A stretch of 64,000 bases of DNA, taken from assembly GCF_016798245.1 (NCBI RefSeq), contig NZ_JAEUZA010000004.1, forward strand, positions 62,001 through 126,000, written 5' to 3'. The position numbers and the translations under genes were made by a program. This stretch comes from Alkalicoccobacillus gibsonii. Lineage in GTDB: Bacteria; Bacillota; Bacilli; Bacillales; Bacillaceae_D. Of this stretch, positions 17,757 to 26,121 are shown one piece after another (positions within the stretch are counted from its first letter, which is position 1; every line of letters starts with the position of its first letter). The notes beneath the pieces were generated by a model. That model was not told where the DNA came from, ran no database searches, and worked only from the letters and a program-made list of their open reading frames with translations.

Positions 17757-17828
17757 ATGCATGTTCGTGAAGGTTGTCAGACGCGTATTACAAGCATGAA
17801 ACATATACTAAGAGATAAAAGCTATTGA
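17757..17828 (+). CDS. possible 23-residue small protein ahead of murC
   Basis: A short frame (MHVREGCQTRITSMKHILRD plus three residues) with an unusually good ribosome binding site, GGGAGGGG, six bases before its ATG. It lies in the 213-base gap between sftA and murC. It has no hydrophobic stretch and two positively charged patches. It may be a real small protein, a leader peptide or a decayed gene; conservation is the only way to tell. Confidence 0.35.
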   Translation: MHVREGCQTRITSMKHILRDKSY

Positions 17829-17919
17829 GATAAAATAGACGATTAATAAAAAATGAATGAACGCTTTCTCTTGTTTTCTGAGTCTATTGAGAATGAGATT
17901 TGGCGGGGAGGTTTACCAT

Positions 17920-19221
17920 ATGAGCGATTTTCACTTTGTCGGGATTAAAGGGTCAGGAATGAGTGCTCTTGCTCAAATCCTGCATGACATGAACTATAAT
18001 GTGCAAGGTTCGGATGTAGATAAGACGTTTTTTACTCAAAAACCACTTGAGAGAAAAGGAATTCCACTTTTACCTTTTGATAAAGCAAATATTAAAGAAA
18101 ATCAAAAGGTCATTGTGTCAGCTGCCTATAATGAAGACCATATTGAGCTTCAGGAAGCTGCAACTAAGGGTATTGAAGTAGAACAATATCCTACATTTCT
18201 TGGTCAATTTATTAATCAGTTTACAAGTGTGGCTGTGACAGGTTCTCACGGAAAAACATCTACTACTGGATTACTTTCTCACATGCTCGGTTCTGTTTAT
18301 CCTGTTTCCTATTTAATTGGTGATGGTACAGGTAAGGGAGAAGAAGACTCAAAGTATTTTGTGTTTGAAGCGTGCGAATACAGACGACACTTTCTAAACT
18401 ACAAGCCGGATTACTGTGTAATGACAAACATTGATTTTGACCATCCAGACTATTTTAAAGATGTTGAAGATGTGTTTGACGCATTCCAAGAAATGGCGAA
18501 ACAAGTGAATAAAGCGATCATTGCTTGTGGTGATGATGAATACCTGCAACGAATTCATGCCAACGTACCTGTTGTGTATTATGGCTTTAAAGATCATAAC
18601 GATTTTCAAGCTCATAACGTACAAAGTGGAGAAAATGGAACGACGTTTGATGTATTTGTGCGCAATAGCTTATATGGAACCTTTACAATACCTGGTTTCG
18701 GAAACCATAGCGTGTTGAATGCATTAGCAGTCATTGCTATTTGTCATTATGAAGGAGTATCCGCTGATGATCTTGCTACTCACCTTCAAACGTTTGATGG
18801 TGTAAAACGTCGCTTTAGTGAAAAAGAAATTGGCACTCAGGTATTAATCGACGATTACGCACATCATCCTACTGAAATAGCCGTTACAATTGAAGCAGCA
18901 AGAAAGAAGTATCCTGAACATGAAGTGGTTGCCATTTTCCAACCACATACGTTTACCCGGACAAAAACATTCCTTGATGAATTCGCGCAGGCACTCTCGA
19001 AAGCAGACTTTGTTTATTTATGCGATATCTTTGGTTCAGCAAGAGAAGATAAAGGGAATTTAACGATTGGCCACTTGCAAGAGCTTATTTCCCAATCTCA
19101 TGTTTTAAAAGAACAAGATGTCTCTGTATTAGGTAAACATTCAAATAGTGTTCTTCTTTTTATGGGTGCAGGAGATATTCAAAAGTTTCAGAAGAATTAT
19201 GAAAACCTAGTGAAACAGTAA
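17920..19221 (+). CDS. murC: UDP-N-acetylmuramate--L-alanine ligase
   Basis: First of the Mur ligases; adds L-alanine to UDP-MurNAc in cytoplasmic peptidoglycan synthesis. The 433-residue protein has the N-terminal [11 protein letters not shown] dinucleotide-like loop, the ATP-binding GSHGKT (108-113), [10 protein letters not shown] near residue 150 (Mur ligase glutamate and substrate site) and [10 protein letters not shown]. The ATG at 17920 follows GGGGAGGT; a longer frame has no supporting site. Length equals that of the Bacillus enzymes. It ends in a 16-bp perfect hairpin. Confidence 0.97.
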   Translation: MSDFHFVGIKGSGMSALAQILHDMNYNVQGSDVDKTFFTQKPLERKGIPLLPFDKANIKENQKVIVSAAYNEDHIELQEAATKGIEVEQYPTFLGQFINQFTSVAVTGSHGKTSTTGLLSHMLGSVYPVSYLIGDGTGKGEEDSKYFVFEACEYRRHFLNYKPDYCVMTNIDFDHPDYFKDVEDVFDAFQEMAKQVNKAIIACGDDEYLQRIHANVPVVYYGFKDHNDFQAHNVQSGENGTTFDVFVRNSLYGTFTIPGFGNHSVLNALAVIAICHYEGVSADDLATHLQTFDGVKRRFSEKEIGTQVLIDDYAHHPTEIAVTIEAARKKYPEHEVVAIFQPHTFTRTKTFLDEFAQALSKADFVYLCDIFGSAREDKGNLTIGHLQELISQSHVLKEQDVSVLGKHSNSVLLFMGAGDIQKFQKNYENLVKQ

Positions 19222-19245
19222 GGACAAAACAATTAAATGATTTTT

Positions 19246-19287
19246 AAAAGGCAAATGATTCCTCTTTATGTGAATCATTTGCCTTTT
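19246..19287 (+). terminator. terminator of murC
   Basis: Perfect 16-base arms (AAAAGGCAAATGATTC, 19246-19261, and complement, 19272-19287) around a 10-base loop. Shares the ATGATTC/GAATCAT core with other terminators in the window. Confidence 0.92.
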
Positions 19288-19401
19288 ATGTTATCTCCAA
19301 AGATCTTTTTTCATTTTATCATTATTTTTTTAATCAGATGAAAAGTAAGGTATGATAGAGGATATCTAAAAAAGCTGTCGAATATGTTTTAAGGTACATA
19401 T

Positions 19402-19427
19402 GTTTAATCACATTTAGCTTTGGGTAA
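19402..19427 (+). promoter_or_regulatory. sigma-B promoter of ytxGH
   Basis: GTTTAA (19402-19407), 14-base spacer, GGGTAA (19422-19427): a close match to the sigma-B consensus (GTTTaa-N13-15-GGGwAw). It lies 28 bases before the ytxG start. In B. subtilis ytxGHJ is a sigma-B general stress operon, which agrees. Confidence 0.82.
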
Positions 19428-19454
19428 ATCTAAGGTATGGAGGAGGGATACATC

Positions 19455-19931
19455 ATGGATTGGGCAATACTCTTGTACATAAGTGCCCTGATAGCAGCTG
19501 TTGCGTTTGCTGTTTTAGTTATTTTTCTTGTTCGAACACTGCGATCAGCCAATCGTACATTGGAGCACACGGCTAATACCGTAGCAAATTTAGAGAAACA
19601 AATTAATGGGATCACAAGTGAAACCGAGCAATTACTTCACAAGACCAACCGATTAGCAGATGATATTCAAACAAAATCAGAAGCAGTGAACACGATGTTT
19701 ACTTCGGTGAAAGATTTAGGTCAATCCGTTTCACAGTTTAATCAATCGATTCGACAAGTATCAAATACCGTTTCAAGTCAGACGGTTGAACAGTCAGAAA
19801 ATATCGCTAAAGCTGTTAATTGGGGGACTACGGCCCTTGATTTGTATACAAAGTTTAAGCTGAGAAAGCAGCATCTCAACGAACCAATTAAAACACAAGG
19901 AGGAAACGAACATGGGAGACATGAATACTAA
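19455..19931 (+). CDS. ytxG: DUF948 family general stress protein YtxG
   Basis: A 158-residue protein with one N-terminal membrane segment (ILLYISALIAAVAFAVLVIFLV) followed by a long coiled-coil, methyl-accepting-receptor-like helical region (about 30-130), the usual DUF948 layout. Its biochemical role is unknown; the B. subtilis homologue belongs to the sigma-B general stress regulon. ATG at 19455 with GGAGGG upstream is chosen over an earlier ATG that overlaps that site. It overlaps ytxH by 20 bases. Confidence 0.88.
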   Translation: MDWAILLYISALIAAVAFAVLVIFLVRTLRSANRTLEHTANTVANLEKQINGITSETEQLLHKTNRLADDIQTKSEAVNTMFTSVKDLGQSVSQFNQSIRQVSNTVSSQTVEQSENIAKAVNWGTTALDLYTKFKLRKQHLNEPIKTQGGNEHGRHEY

Positions 19932-20361
19932 GGATTTTCTAATTGGAACACTAATTGGAGGAATTGTAGGGGCTACGACAGCTTTATTTCTTGCTCCGAA
20001 ATCTGGTAAAGAGCTTCGTAACGACTTAGGGGAGCAAGCTCAGATGGCTAAAGCAAAAACATCAGAGTTTACCTCTACTGCATACGATAAAGGAAACGAA
20101 TGGGCAACAATTGCGAAAGAAAAGTCATCTAATATCGCAAAAACAGTTTCAGATCAATCAAGTCAAGTAGCTGATAAGGTGAAAGAAGTAGCAAGCACAG
20201 TGAAAAATGATGCAAGTCAAACAAAAGACGAAGTAGCTTCTCTTACTGAGGATTTAACAAGTGAATTAAAGGATTCTGGTCAAAAGGTATCTGAAACGGT
20301 TAAATCTGAGGTTGATGATTTAGAGAAGAAAGTGGAACAAGAAAAGAATAAAATGAACTAA
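19912..20361 (+). CDS. ytxH: YtxH domain general stress protein
   Basis: A 149-residue protein. Residues ~5-35 are the YtxH domain, a glycine-rich hydrophobic segment (FLIGTLIGGIVGATTALFLAPKSGKELR); the rest is a charged, repetitive amphipathic helix rich in K, E, S, T and A that resembles apolipoprotein or LEA-type stress proteins. It likely sits on the membrane and protects under osmotic or desiccation stress, though this is inference. The RBS AAGGAGG lies inside the end of ytxG, so it should be co-translated. Confidence 0.88.
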   Translation: MGDMNTKDFLIGTLIGGIVGATTALFLAPKSGKELRNDLGEQAQMAKAKTSEFTSTAYDKGNEWATIAKEKSSNIAKTVSDQSSQVADKVKEVASTVKNDASQTKDEVASLTEDLTSELKDSGQKVSETVKSEVDDLEKKVEQEKNKMN

Positions 20362-20367
20362 TTTAAA

Positions 20368-20632
20368 AGAGCTTGAGACAGAACTAGAGATAAATGAAAA
20401 AATGGCGGATGATTCCAAGGTTGAATCATTCGCCATTTTATTTTTAATCAAACAAGCGTAAGGAGAACCCGAGACTCCTGCGGTAAAATACGTGGTGAAG
20501 ACACTGTAGCGGTGCTACCCGCAAAAGGGGCTGAGGCCGTATCCGCGGAAAGCGAGGGATTCTCCTGTAGCGGGTACCTTGCTATGTTCTTGTTTTACTA
20601 TTTGTATTAATGTTATGTCTCGGCCTCGTTTT
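20368..20632. repeat. structured Bacillaceae-type intergenic repeat
   Basis: A 265-base gene-free segment between the convergent ytxH and FtsA-like genes. It contains GC-rich blocks unlike the surroundings: GGAGAACCC (20462-20470) pairs with GGGATTCTCC (20556-20565), with CTGAGGCCG and CCGCGGAAAGCGAG between them. Outer ends GAGCTTGAGAC (20370-20380) and GTCTCGGCCTC (20614-20624) form an imperfect inverted repeat, followed by a T-run. From memory, very similar GAGACTCCTGCGG...CCGCGGAAAGCGAG elements are dispersed in several alkaliphilic bacilli. Only one full copy is in this window, so dispersal here is inferred. Confidence 0.6.
20399..20439 (+). terminator. terminator of ytxGH
   Basis: Seventeen-base arms (20399-20415, 20423-20439; one G-U) with the ATGATTC/GAATCAT core, followed by ATTTTTA. 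It appears nested in the larger repeat described next. Confidence 0.88.
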
Positions 20633-20637
20633 TTTAG

Positions 20638-22791
20638 TTAGCTGGTTATTTTTTCAAACCTTAGCTCTATATTGTCTCCATGCTGTAAGCTCGTTGTAAA
20701 TTCAACGGGCTCATTATTACGGAGCAATGTAAATGTATGGTTTGAAGTAGGTATGGTGATATCCGTTACTGCAAACAAATCTTGTACAATAAATGGACTG
20801 ATGTCCACTTCCTTTGTCACAAAGTGATCCATTGAAGTCAGTAGCATATCTGCTGAAACGCTTCGATCTCCCTGATAGAGCTCCACCGTTTTTTTGGTGA
20901 GCTGTATCGTTTCATCATTAAATGTAACAGTAATGGATTGCTCCACATTCCCGAGTTGGTGAATTAAGTCAGCAACCGTTACATCAGAGTCATCCTTATC
21001 CGGAACAGAGTAATAAAGATGATCGCCATCAGACAATTTCTGATCGAGGGAAGCTGGACGATGATTTAAAAGTAGCGATGAATCTCGATGAGTCAACAAT
21101 AAGCTTTGCTCGTTAACTGTCACATGAACATTCTTAAAGCTACCTTGATTAATGTTTATATGAGCTAGTACGTCTCGCACAGTTACTTTATTTTGAATGC
21201 TGACTTCATCTCGATCAAGTAAAATGGCTGAACGAGATGATCGCTGACCATTCTTTAACAGTGTGTATTCGAACTCTGTTCGTTCTCCATTCACATAACA
21301 AGTTAATTGCGACGATTCCTCTACAACTTCACCTATCGTTACATGGGGTGGAGAGCCATCTGCTCCTTTTTGAATAACAATGATATCGCCTTCTGTAATT
21401 GAATCAGATAAGCTTGCGTTTTCACCATTTCTTTTAAGTACGGGCGGTAGGCCATGCTTACCAGGAATGGAGTAGAGAGATCCGTCTACTTTAATGACCA
21501 TTGCAAGACCTGGTTTTCCATGATGCTTTAACACGTCAATCCCCGCAGAAACTAGTGCATCCCCAACGGTTAACTTCTTTGCATCAAATAAGCGTAAATT
21601 CATCTGATTCACTTGAACCTGAACATATTGAATCGGGTTACGCTTTGCGGCGATTGCGATGCCTACTGGAGTCACTAATTCTGGTCCAACTGCTTTTTCA
21701 TCCGTTGAAACAAATTGTTTAATTGCATCCACTCCACGAACGGCCACGCGATCTGCCGGTAATTGCAAAGCGTTAGCAATTAATTCAGGCAGAAAGGGCG
21801 TCTGACTTCCTCCCCCAACCAACATCACTGCTCGAGGAGATTTCCCATTTAACCTCAAGATCTCATCTGCGATTTTATGTGCTAGTTCTTGTATCGCTGG
21901 TTTGATGGATTCAAATAACTCTGTTGTTGTAAATTCAGTTGTTAAACCGAGGATATCAGTTAATTGTACCCGTTCAGTTTGTAGTGACATTCGTTTGATT
22001 GATTCTGCTTCAGGGAAATCTAGTAAATATTCGTCACTAAGAGCTTCAGTGATTTCATCACCGGCTGTAGGTACCATTCCATACGCTTGAACAGTACCAT
22101 CTGCAGTTAAGGCAATATCTGAAGTACCCGCACCAATATCTACAAGTGCTACATTCAGCCTTCTCATGGAAGTTGGGATTAACACATCTATGGCAGCGAT
22201 TGGCTCTAGGGTTAGCGCTTCTAGGCTTAAACCAACTTCATGAAGGGCTTGAAGTAAGGATTCAACGACAACCTTAGGAAGGAACGTGGCAATCACTTCA
22301 ATCTCAGCTTGTTTGCCTGCCTGTTGAAGCAAGCTTCCGATAGGTGTCCCATCTAATCGATATTCTAATACAGAATAACCAACGCAATCGTAACGAGCTG
22401 CGGAGGCGTGGTCTGATTCAAGTGCCAATTGATACTGAGCTTGGGTGACAGCACTAAGCTCTAGCTGAGTTAATTCTTCCTTTGTATGTAGAGGATGTTC
22501 ATCCAGTTGAACAGAATATGTTGCACGTTTAGTCAGAAGCGAGCGTCCAGCAGCTGCAACGCAGGCTTTTTTAAGTGGACCATGTCTTTCTTCTAGACGT
22601 TCCTTAACCGTTTGAATGACAGTTGCAACGGCAGGGATGTTATGAATCTGTCCATCTAACATGGAGCGCTCTTGGTGCTCCATTATTTCTATATCAATTA
22701 AAGTATGTTGATCGCCTTGTTTTTGGAGGAGCAGACCTACTACAGAGCGAGTACCTATATCTAAAGCAAATAAAGTCGGAGAAACGTCCAT
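20638..22791 (-). CDS. FtsA/PilM-like actin-fold ATPase with repeated C-terminal modules
   Basis: A 717-residue protein, far longer than FtsA (~430). Residues 1-375 are an actin-fold ATPase: FALDIGTRSVVGLLL (phosphate 1), an SHS2-like insertion, VDIGAGTSDIAL (phosphate 2) and MLVGGGSQTPFL (adenosine motif). After ~375 come about five modules of 55-80 residues that look like beta-grasp units, each with a VNG/VNE-type start and several with a DGD or EGD turn (for example LSDGDHLYYSV and LQHGDNIELRF). No membrane segment or FtsA membrane helix is seen. It stands where B. subtilis has ytxJ. The ATG follows AGGTGATTAC. Function unknown. Confidence 0.75.
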   Translation of the reverse strand: MDVSPTLFALDIGTRSVVGLLLQKQGDQHTLIDIEIMEHQERSMLDGQIHNIPAVATVIQTVKERLEERHGPLKKACVAAAGRSLLTKRATYSVQLDEHPLHTKEELTQLELSAVTQAQYQLALESDHASAARYDCVGYSVLEYRLDGTPIGSLLQQAGKQAEIEVIATFLPKVVVESLLQALHEVGLSLEALTLEPIAAIDVLIPTSMRRLNVALVDIGAGTSDIALTADGTVQAYGMVPTAGDEITEALSDEYLLDFPEAESIKRMSLQTERVQLTDILGLTTEFTTTELFESIKPAIQELAHKIADEILRLNGKSPRAVMLVGGGSQTPFLPELIANALQLPADRVAVRGVDAIKQFVSTDEKAVGPELVTPVGIAIAAKRNPIQYVQVQVNQMNLRLFDAKKLTVGDALVSAGIDVLKHHGKPGLAMVIKVDGSLYSIPGKHGLPPVLKRNGENASLSDSITEGDIIVIQKGADGSPPHVTIGEVVEESSQLTCYVNGERTEFEYTLLKNGQRSSRSAILLDRDEVSIQNKVTVRDVLAHININQGSFKNVHVTVNEQSLLLTHRDSSLLLNHRPASLDQKLSDGDHLYYSVPDKDDSDVTVADLIHQLGNVEQSITVTFNDETIQLTKKTVELYQGDRSVSADMLLTSMDHFVTKEVDISPFIVQDLFAVTDITIPTSNHTFTLLRNNEPVEFTTSLQHGDNIELRFEKITS

Positions 22792-22874
22792 GTAATCACC
22801 TGTTACCTTTCTTTTATGCTGTTTCTATTTTACTAAAGTTAACAGAGAAAAGGTATACAGAATTCAATAAATTA

Positions 22875-22898
22875 CTTTAGCGCTTAAAAGCGTCTAAG
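22875..22898. promoter_or_regulatory. inverted repeat upstream of aroA
   Basis: TTAGCGCTT and AAGCGTCTAA form near-perfect arms (one inserted base) around AA in the divergent gap between the FtsA-like gene and aroA, ~18 bases before the aroA -35 box. A possible operator; no known motif recognised. Confidence 0.3.
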
Positions 22899-22915
22899 AA
22901 ATAAAGAGAAATGTC

Positions 22916-22944
22916 GTGACATTCATGGATACATCATTTATAAT
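22916..22944 (+). promoter_or_regulatory. sigma-A promoter of aroA
   Basis: GTGACA (22916-22921), 17-base spacer, TATAAT (22939-22944), 45 bases before the aroA start. Consensus call. Confidence 0.65.
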
Positions 22945-22989
22945 GAATATAAGTTAAAGAGAACTTATTTTTTGTGAGGAGTGGAGAGT

Positions 22990-24066
22990 ATGAGTAATGA
23001 ACAACTAGAACAACTACGTTCTGAACTTGATGACGTGAATCTAAAGCTATTGTCTTTGATAAATGAGCGTGCTGGATTAGTCCAAAAAATCGGCTCAGTT
23101 AAACGCGAATCAGGGGTTAATCGTTTTGATCCAGTTCGTGAGCGCAAGATGCTTGATCATATTGCTGAACATAACGAAGGACCATTTGAAACAAGTACGC
23201 TTCAACATTTATTCAAGCAGATCTTTAAGGCAGGTCTTGAGCTGCAAGAAGAGGATAACAGTAAAGCACTACTTGTTTCAAGAAAGAAACAAAAAGAGAA
23301 CACAATTGTTGATCTGAAAGGTGAAACAATTGGAGATGGACAGCAACGTCTTGTTATGGGCCCATGTGCGGTTGAAAGCTACGAGCAAGTAACAGCTGTT
23401 GCAAAAGCAATGAAGGAACGCGGCTTAAAGCTTCTTCGTGGTGGAGCGTTTAAACCAAGAACATCTCCATACGATTTCCAAGGACTTGGACTTGAAGGTC
23501 TTCAAATCCTAAAGCGTGTAGCTGAAGAACAAGATATGGTTGTTATCAGTGAGATTGTTAGCCCGTCTGATATTGAAATGGCGTTGGATTATGTAGACGT
23601 TATTCAAATTGGTGCACGTAACATGCAGAACTTTGAGCTTCTTAAAGCAGCAGGGTCTGTGAATAAGCCAGTTCTATTAAAACGTGGGTTATCTGCAACG
23701 ATTGAAGAGTTCATTCATGCAGCTGAGTACATTGTTTCTAAAGGAAACAGTCAAATCATGCTATGCGAACGCGGAATTCGTACGTATGAAAAAGCAACTC
23801 GTAACACACTAGATATTTCAGCTGTGCCAATCTTGAAACAAGAAACACACTTACCTGTACTAGTTGATGTTACACATTCTACAGGTAGAAGAGATCTGCT
23901 TCTTCCAACAGCAAAAGCTGCTCTTGCAATTGGTGCTGACGCAGTCATGGCAGAAGTACACCCGGATCCAGCTGTTGCGCTTTCTGACTCTGCACAACAA
24001 ATGGACATTCCAACCTTTAACACATTTATTGATGAATTGACAGCATCTGGCCTGTACAAGAATTAA
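22990..24066 (+). CDS. aroA: bifunctional chorismate mutase / DAHP synthase
   Basis: First enzyme of the shikimate pathway, fused in bacilli to an AroQ-type chorismate mutase. Residues 1-90 are the mutase helix bundle ([19 protein letters not shown] ... KRESG), which also serves feedback inhibition by chorismate or prephenate. Residues ~105-358 are the KDO8P-like DAHP synthase barrel ([50 protein letters not shown]). ATG at 22990 (AGGAG eight bases upstream) gives 358 residues, the B. subtilis AroA(G) length. It precedes ccpA as in B. subtilis but has its own terminator. Confidence 0.96.
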   Translation: MSNEQLEQLRSELDDVNLKLLSLINERAGLVQKIGSVKRESGVNRFDPVRERKMLDHIAEHNEGPFETSTLQHLFKQIFKAGLELQEEDNSKALLVSRKKQKENTIVDLKGETIGDGQQRLVMGPCAVESYEQVTAVAKAMKERGLKLLRGGAFKPRTSPYDFQGLGLEGLQILKRVAEEQDMVVISEIVSPSDIEMALDYVDVIQIGARNMQNFELLKAAGSVNKPVLLKRGLSATIEEFIHAAEYIVSKGNSQIMLCERGIRTYEKATRNTLDISAVPILKQETHLPVLVDVTHSTGRRDLLLPTAKAALAIGADAVMAEVHPDPAVALSDSAQQMDIPTFNTFIDELTASGLYKN

Positions 24067-24076
24067 TAAATTTATT

Positions 24077-24110
24077 AAAGCAGCCCCTTCTATTGAAGTG
24101 GGTTGCTTTT
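24077..24110 (+). terminator. terminator of aroA
   Basis: Arms AAAGCAGCCCCTTC and GAAGTGGGTTGCTTT (one bulge, one G-U) with a 4-base loop, then TTTT. It separates aroA from ccpA. Confidence 0.85.
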
Positions 24111-24201
24111 CCTATGTTGGAGGATTAAAATGGATTGATGAGCTTTTTTGGTAAAAGGAAGCATATTAAATAGTGCCTACGGGAATAACTGTAGTATTAT
24201 A

Positions 24202-24215
24202 TGAAAACGTTCGAT
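24202..24215 (+). promoter_or_regulatory. cre-like sequence upstream of ccpA
   Basis: TGAAAACGTTCGAT matches the left ten positions of the catabolite-responsive element consensus but only weakly on the right. It lies ~65 bases before the ccpA -35 box. Autoregulation is possible but not supported beyond this. Confidence 0.3.
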
Positions 24216-24267
24216 GACTAAGAATCACGAAGAATTATCGGATAGTGTCGAATAAATGCGAAAGACA

Positions 24268-24296
24268 TTGCGGAAGCCTGGTTTGTAGCGTATGAT
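24268..24296 (+). promoter_or_regulatory. sigma-A promoter of ccpA
   Basis: TTGCGG (24268-24273), 17-base spacer, TATGAT (24291-24296), 45 bases before the GTG start. Consensus call. Confidence 0.65.
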
Positions 24297-24341
24297 AACA
24301 ATACAAAATGAGGACATAAGCATGTTATGAGGAGGATCAAT

Positions 24342-25346
24342 GTGAATACAACGATTTATGATGTAGCAAGAGAAGCTGGCGTATCTATGGCAACAGTATC
24401 ACGAGTTGTGAATGGTAACCCCAATGTGAAACCTACAACTAGAAAAAAAGTACTAGAAGCCATTGAACAGCTTGGTTATCGACCAAACGCAGTAGCTCGT
24501 GGTCTAGCTAGTAAACGAACAACAACAGTTGGGGTTATTATCCCTGACATTTCTAGTATTTTCTTTTCTGAGTTAGCGCGAGGAATTGAAGATATTGCAA
24601 CAATGTACAAATACAATATTATTCTTTGTAACTCTGACCAAAACAAAGAAAAAGAAATCCATCTTATTAACACGCTTCTAGAAAAGCAAGTGGATGGAAT
24701 TGTTTACATGGGCGGAGAAATTACAGAAGAACACGCTGCACAGTTTAAGCGTTCACCGGTACCAATTGTACTCGCGGCAACGCTTGATCAAGAAAAAGAT
24801 TTCCCTTCAGTGAACATTGACTACAAGCAAGCAGCTGAGGATGCGGTTACAACTTTAATTGAAAAAGGGCACACGCGAATTGGTATGCTTAGCGGTTCAC
24901 TTGATGATCCGATCAATGGATTCCAAAAATTCGCTGGTTATCGTTCCGCAATTGAGAAAAAGAATTTAGAATTCGATGAGAATCTAATCGTATTAGGTGA
25001 CTATACATATGATTCTGGAATCGAGGCTATGGATACCTTTACTACTATGCAGGACAAGCCTACAGCGATATTCGCATCGTCTGATGAAATGGCTCTTGGT
25101 GTCATTCATGGTGCTCAAGATAAAGGTTTTAACGTACCTGGTGATTTTGATGTGATTGGTTTTGATAACACTCGTTTATCTGTTATGGTCCGTCCAACAT
25201 TAACAACGGTTGTACAACCGATGTATGATATCGGTGCTGTATCTATGCGTTTGTTAACTAAATTCATGAACAAAGAAGAGGTAACAGATCATACGGTTCA
25301 GCTTCCACACCGTATTGAATTTAGACAGTCAACAAAGAACGATTAA
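24342..25346 (+). CDS. ccpA: catabolite control protein A
   Basis: LacI-family master regulator of carbon catabolite control; with HPr-Ser46-P it binds cre sites. The 334-residue protein is near-identical in pattern to B. subtilis CcpA: the [31 protein letters not shown], the hinge [11 protein letters not shown], and the sugar-binding-fold core. The true start is GTG at 24342 behind GAGGAGGA, giving exactly the B. subtilis length; the ATG 15 bases earlier overlaps that site. A promoter and a cre-like sequence lie upstream. A likely target, acsA, is in this window. Confidence 0.97.
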   Translation: MNTTIYDVAREAGVSMATVSRVVNGNPNVKPTTRKKVLEAIEQLGYRPNAVARGLASKRTTTVGVIIPDISSIFFSELARGIEDIATMYKYNIILCNSDQNKEKEIHLINTLLEKQVDGIVYMGGEITEEHAAQFKRSPVPIVLAATLDQEKDFPSVNIDYKQAAEDAVTTLIEKGHTRIGMLSGSLDDPINGFQKFAGYRSAIEKKNLEFDENLIVLGDYTYDSGIEAMDTFTTMQDKPTAIFASSDEMALGVIHGAQDKGFNVPGDFDVIGFDNTRLSVMVRPTLTTVVQPMYDIGAVSMRLLTKFMNKEEVTDHTVQLPHRIEFRQSTKND

Positions 25347-25366
25347 GGTTGGTGAAACTGTTGACT

Positions 25367-26068
25367 ATGACAATTGGATTAATTGGAGCAATGGCTGAGG
25401 AAATTGCTCAGTTACGAGCAGACTTAGAAGCAGAGCAGATTCAAGTGCATGCAGGTATTACCTTTTATCTAGGCACATTAAACGGGTGCTCCGTCGTTTT
25501 ATGTCAATCGGGTGTGGGTAAAGTGAATGCTGCTGTGACGACTCAGCTTTTGGCTGATCGTTTTCAAGTCACTCATCTTGTGTTTACTGGAATTGCAGGC
25601 GCATTGGATGAACAATTGAATGTCTGTGATATTGTTATCTCTGAAGATGCGATCCAGCACGATATGGATGCAACTGCATTAGGCTTTGAAAAAGGGCAGA
25701 TTCCAATGCAATCGACGCCATCTTTATTCAAAGCCAATGAGCATTTAGTTCGCTTGGCTTATCTGGCATCCACACGTGTTCTTTCTTGCCAAGTCAAAAA
25801 AGGACGCGTTTTAAGTGGGGATCAGTTTATTGCAGATATAGAACGTTCCGAGAAGTTAAGGGAAGACTTTAATGGTAGCTGTGTGGAGATGGAAGGAGCT
25901 TCTGTCGCTCAAGTAGCATCCATGAATGAGATTCCTTTTGTGATTATCCGAGCGATCTCTGACAAGGCGAACGAAGAAGCAACCATGAGCTTTACGGATT
26001 TTACGAAGCTTGCAAGTGAACAATCCTACAAACTCGTTTCAGAAATGCTGCACTGCTGGAACAACTAG
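25367..26068 (+). CDS. mtnN: 5'-methylthioadenosine/S-adenosylhomocysteine nucleosidase
   Basis: Splits MTA and SAH (and 5'-deoxyadenosine) into adenine and the thioribose, part of methionine salvage and the activated methyl cycle. The 233-residue protein has the family start TIGLIGAMAEEI, VFTGIAGALD, the GDQFI segment and the C-terminal VEMEGASVAQVA and IRAISDKA, which holds the catalytic aspartate. ATG at 25367 fits the family start; TTG at 25361 is closer to GGTGA and is also possible. It follows ccpA by 20 bases and may be read through from it. In B. subtilis motPS follow ccpA instead. Confidence 0.9.
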   Translation: MTIGLIGAMAEEIAQLRADLEAEQIQVHAGITFYLGTLNGCSVVLCQSGVGKVNAAVTTQLLADRFQVTHLVFTGIAGALDEQLNVCDIVISEDAIQHDMDATALGFEKGQIPMQSTPSLFKANEHLVRLAYLASTRVLSCQVKKGRVLSGDQFIADIERSEKLREDFNGSCVEMEGASVAQVASMNEIPFVIIRAISDKANEEATMSFTDFTKLASEQSYKLVSEMLHCWNN

Positions 26069-26079
26069 CGTTTCATATA

Positions 26080-26120
26080 AACAGCGAACCCTCCAATTGA
26101 TGGAAGGTTCGCTGTTTTTT
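26080..26120. terminator. bidirectional terminator mtnN/acuC
   Basis: Fifteen-base arms (AACAGCGAACCcTCC and complement, one mismatch) with a 7-base loop, followed by a T-run; between convergent genes. Confidence 0.9.
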
Positions 26121-26121
26121 G

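Noticed and set aside
24116-24140. GGAGG followed by a two-codon minigene (ATG GAT TGA) after the aroA terminator
   Set aside because: Too short to judge; a purine-rich tract followed by ATG will occur by chance.
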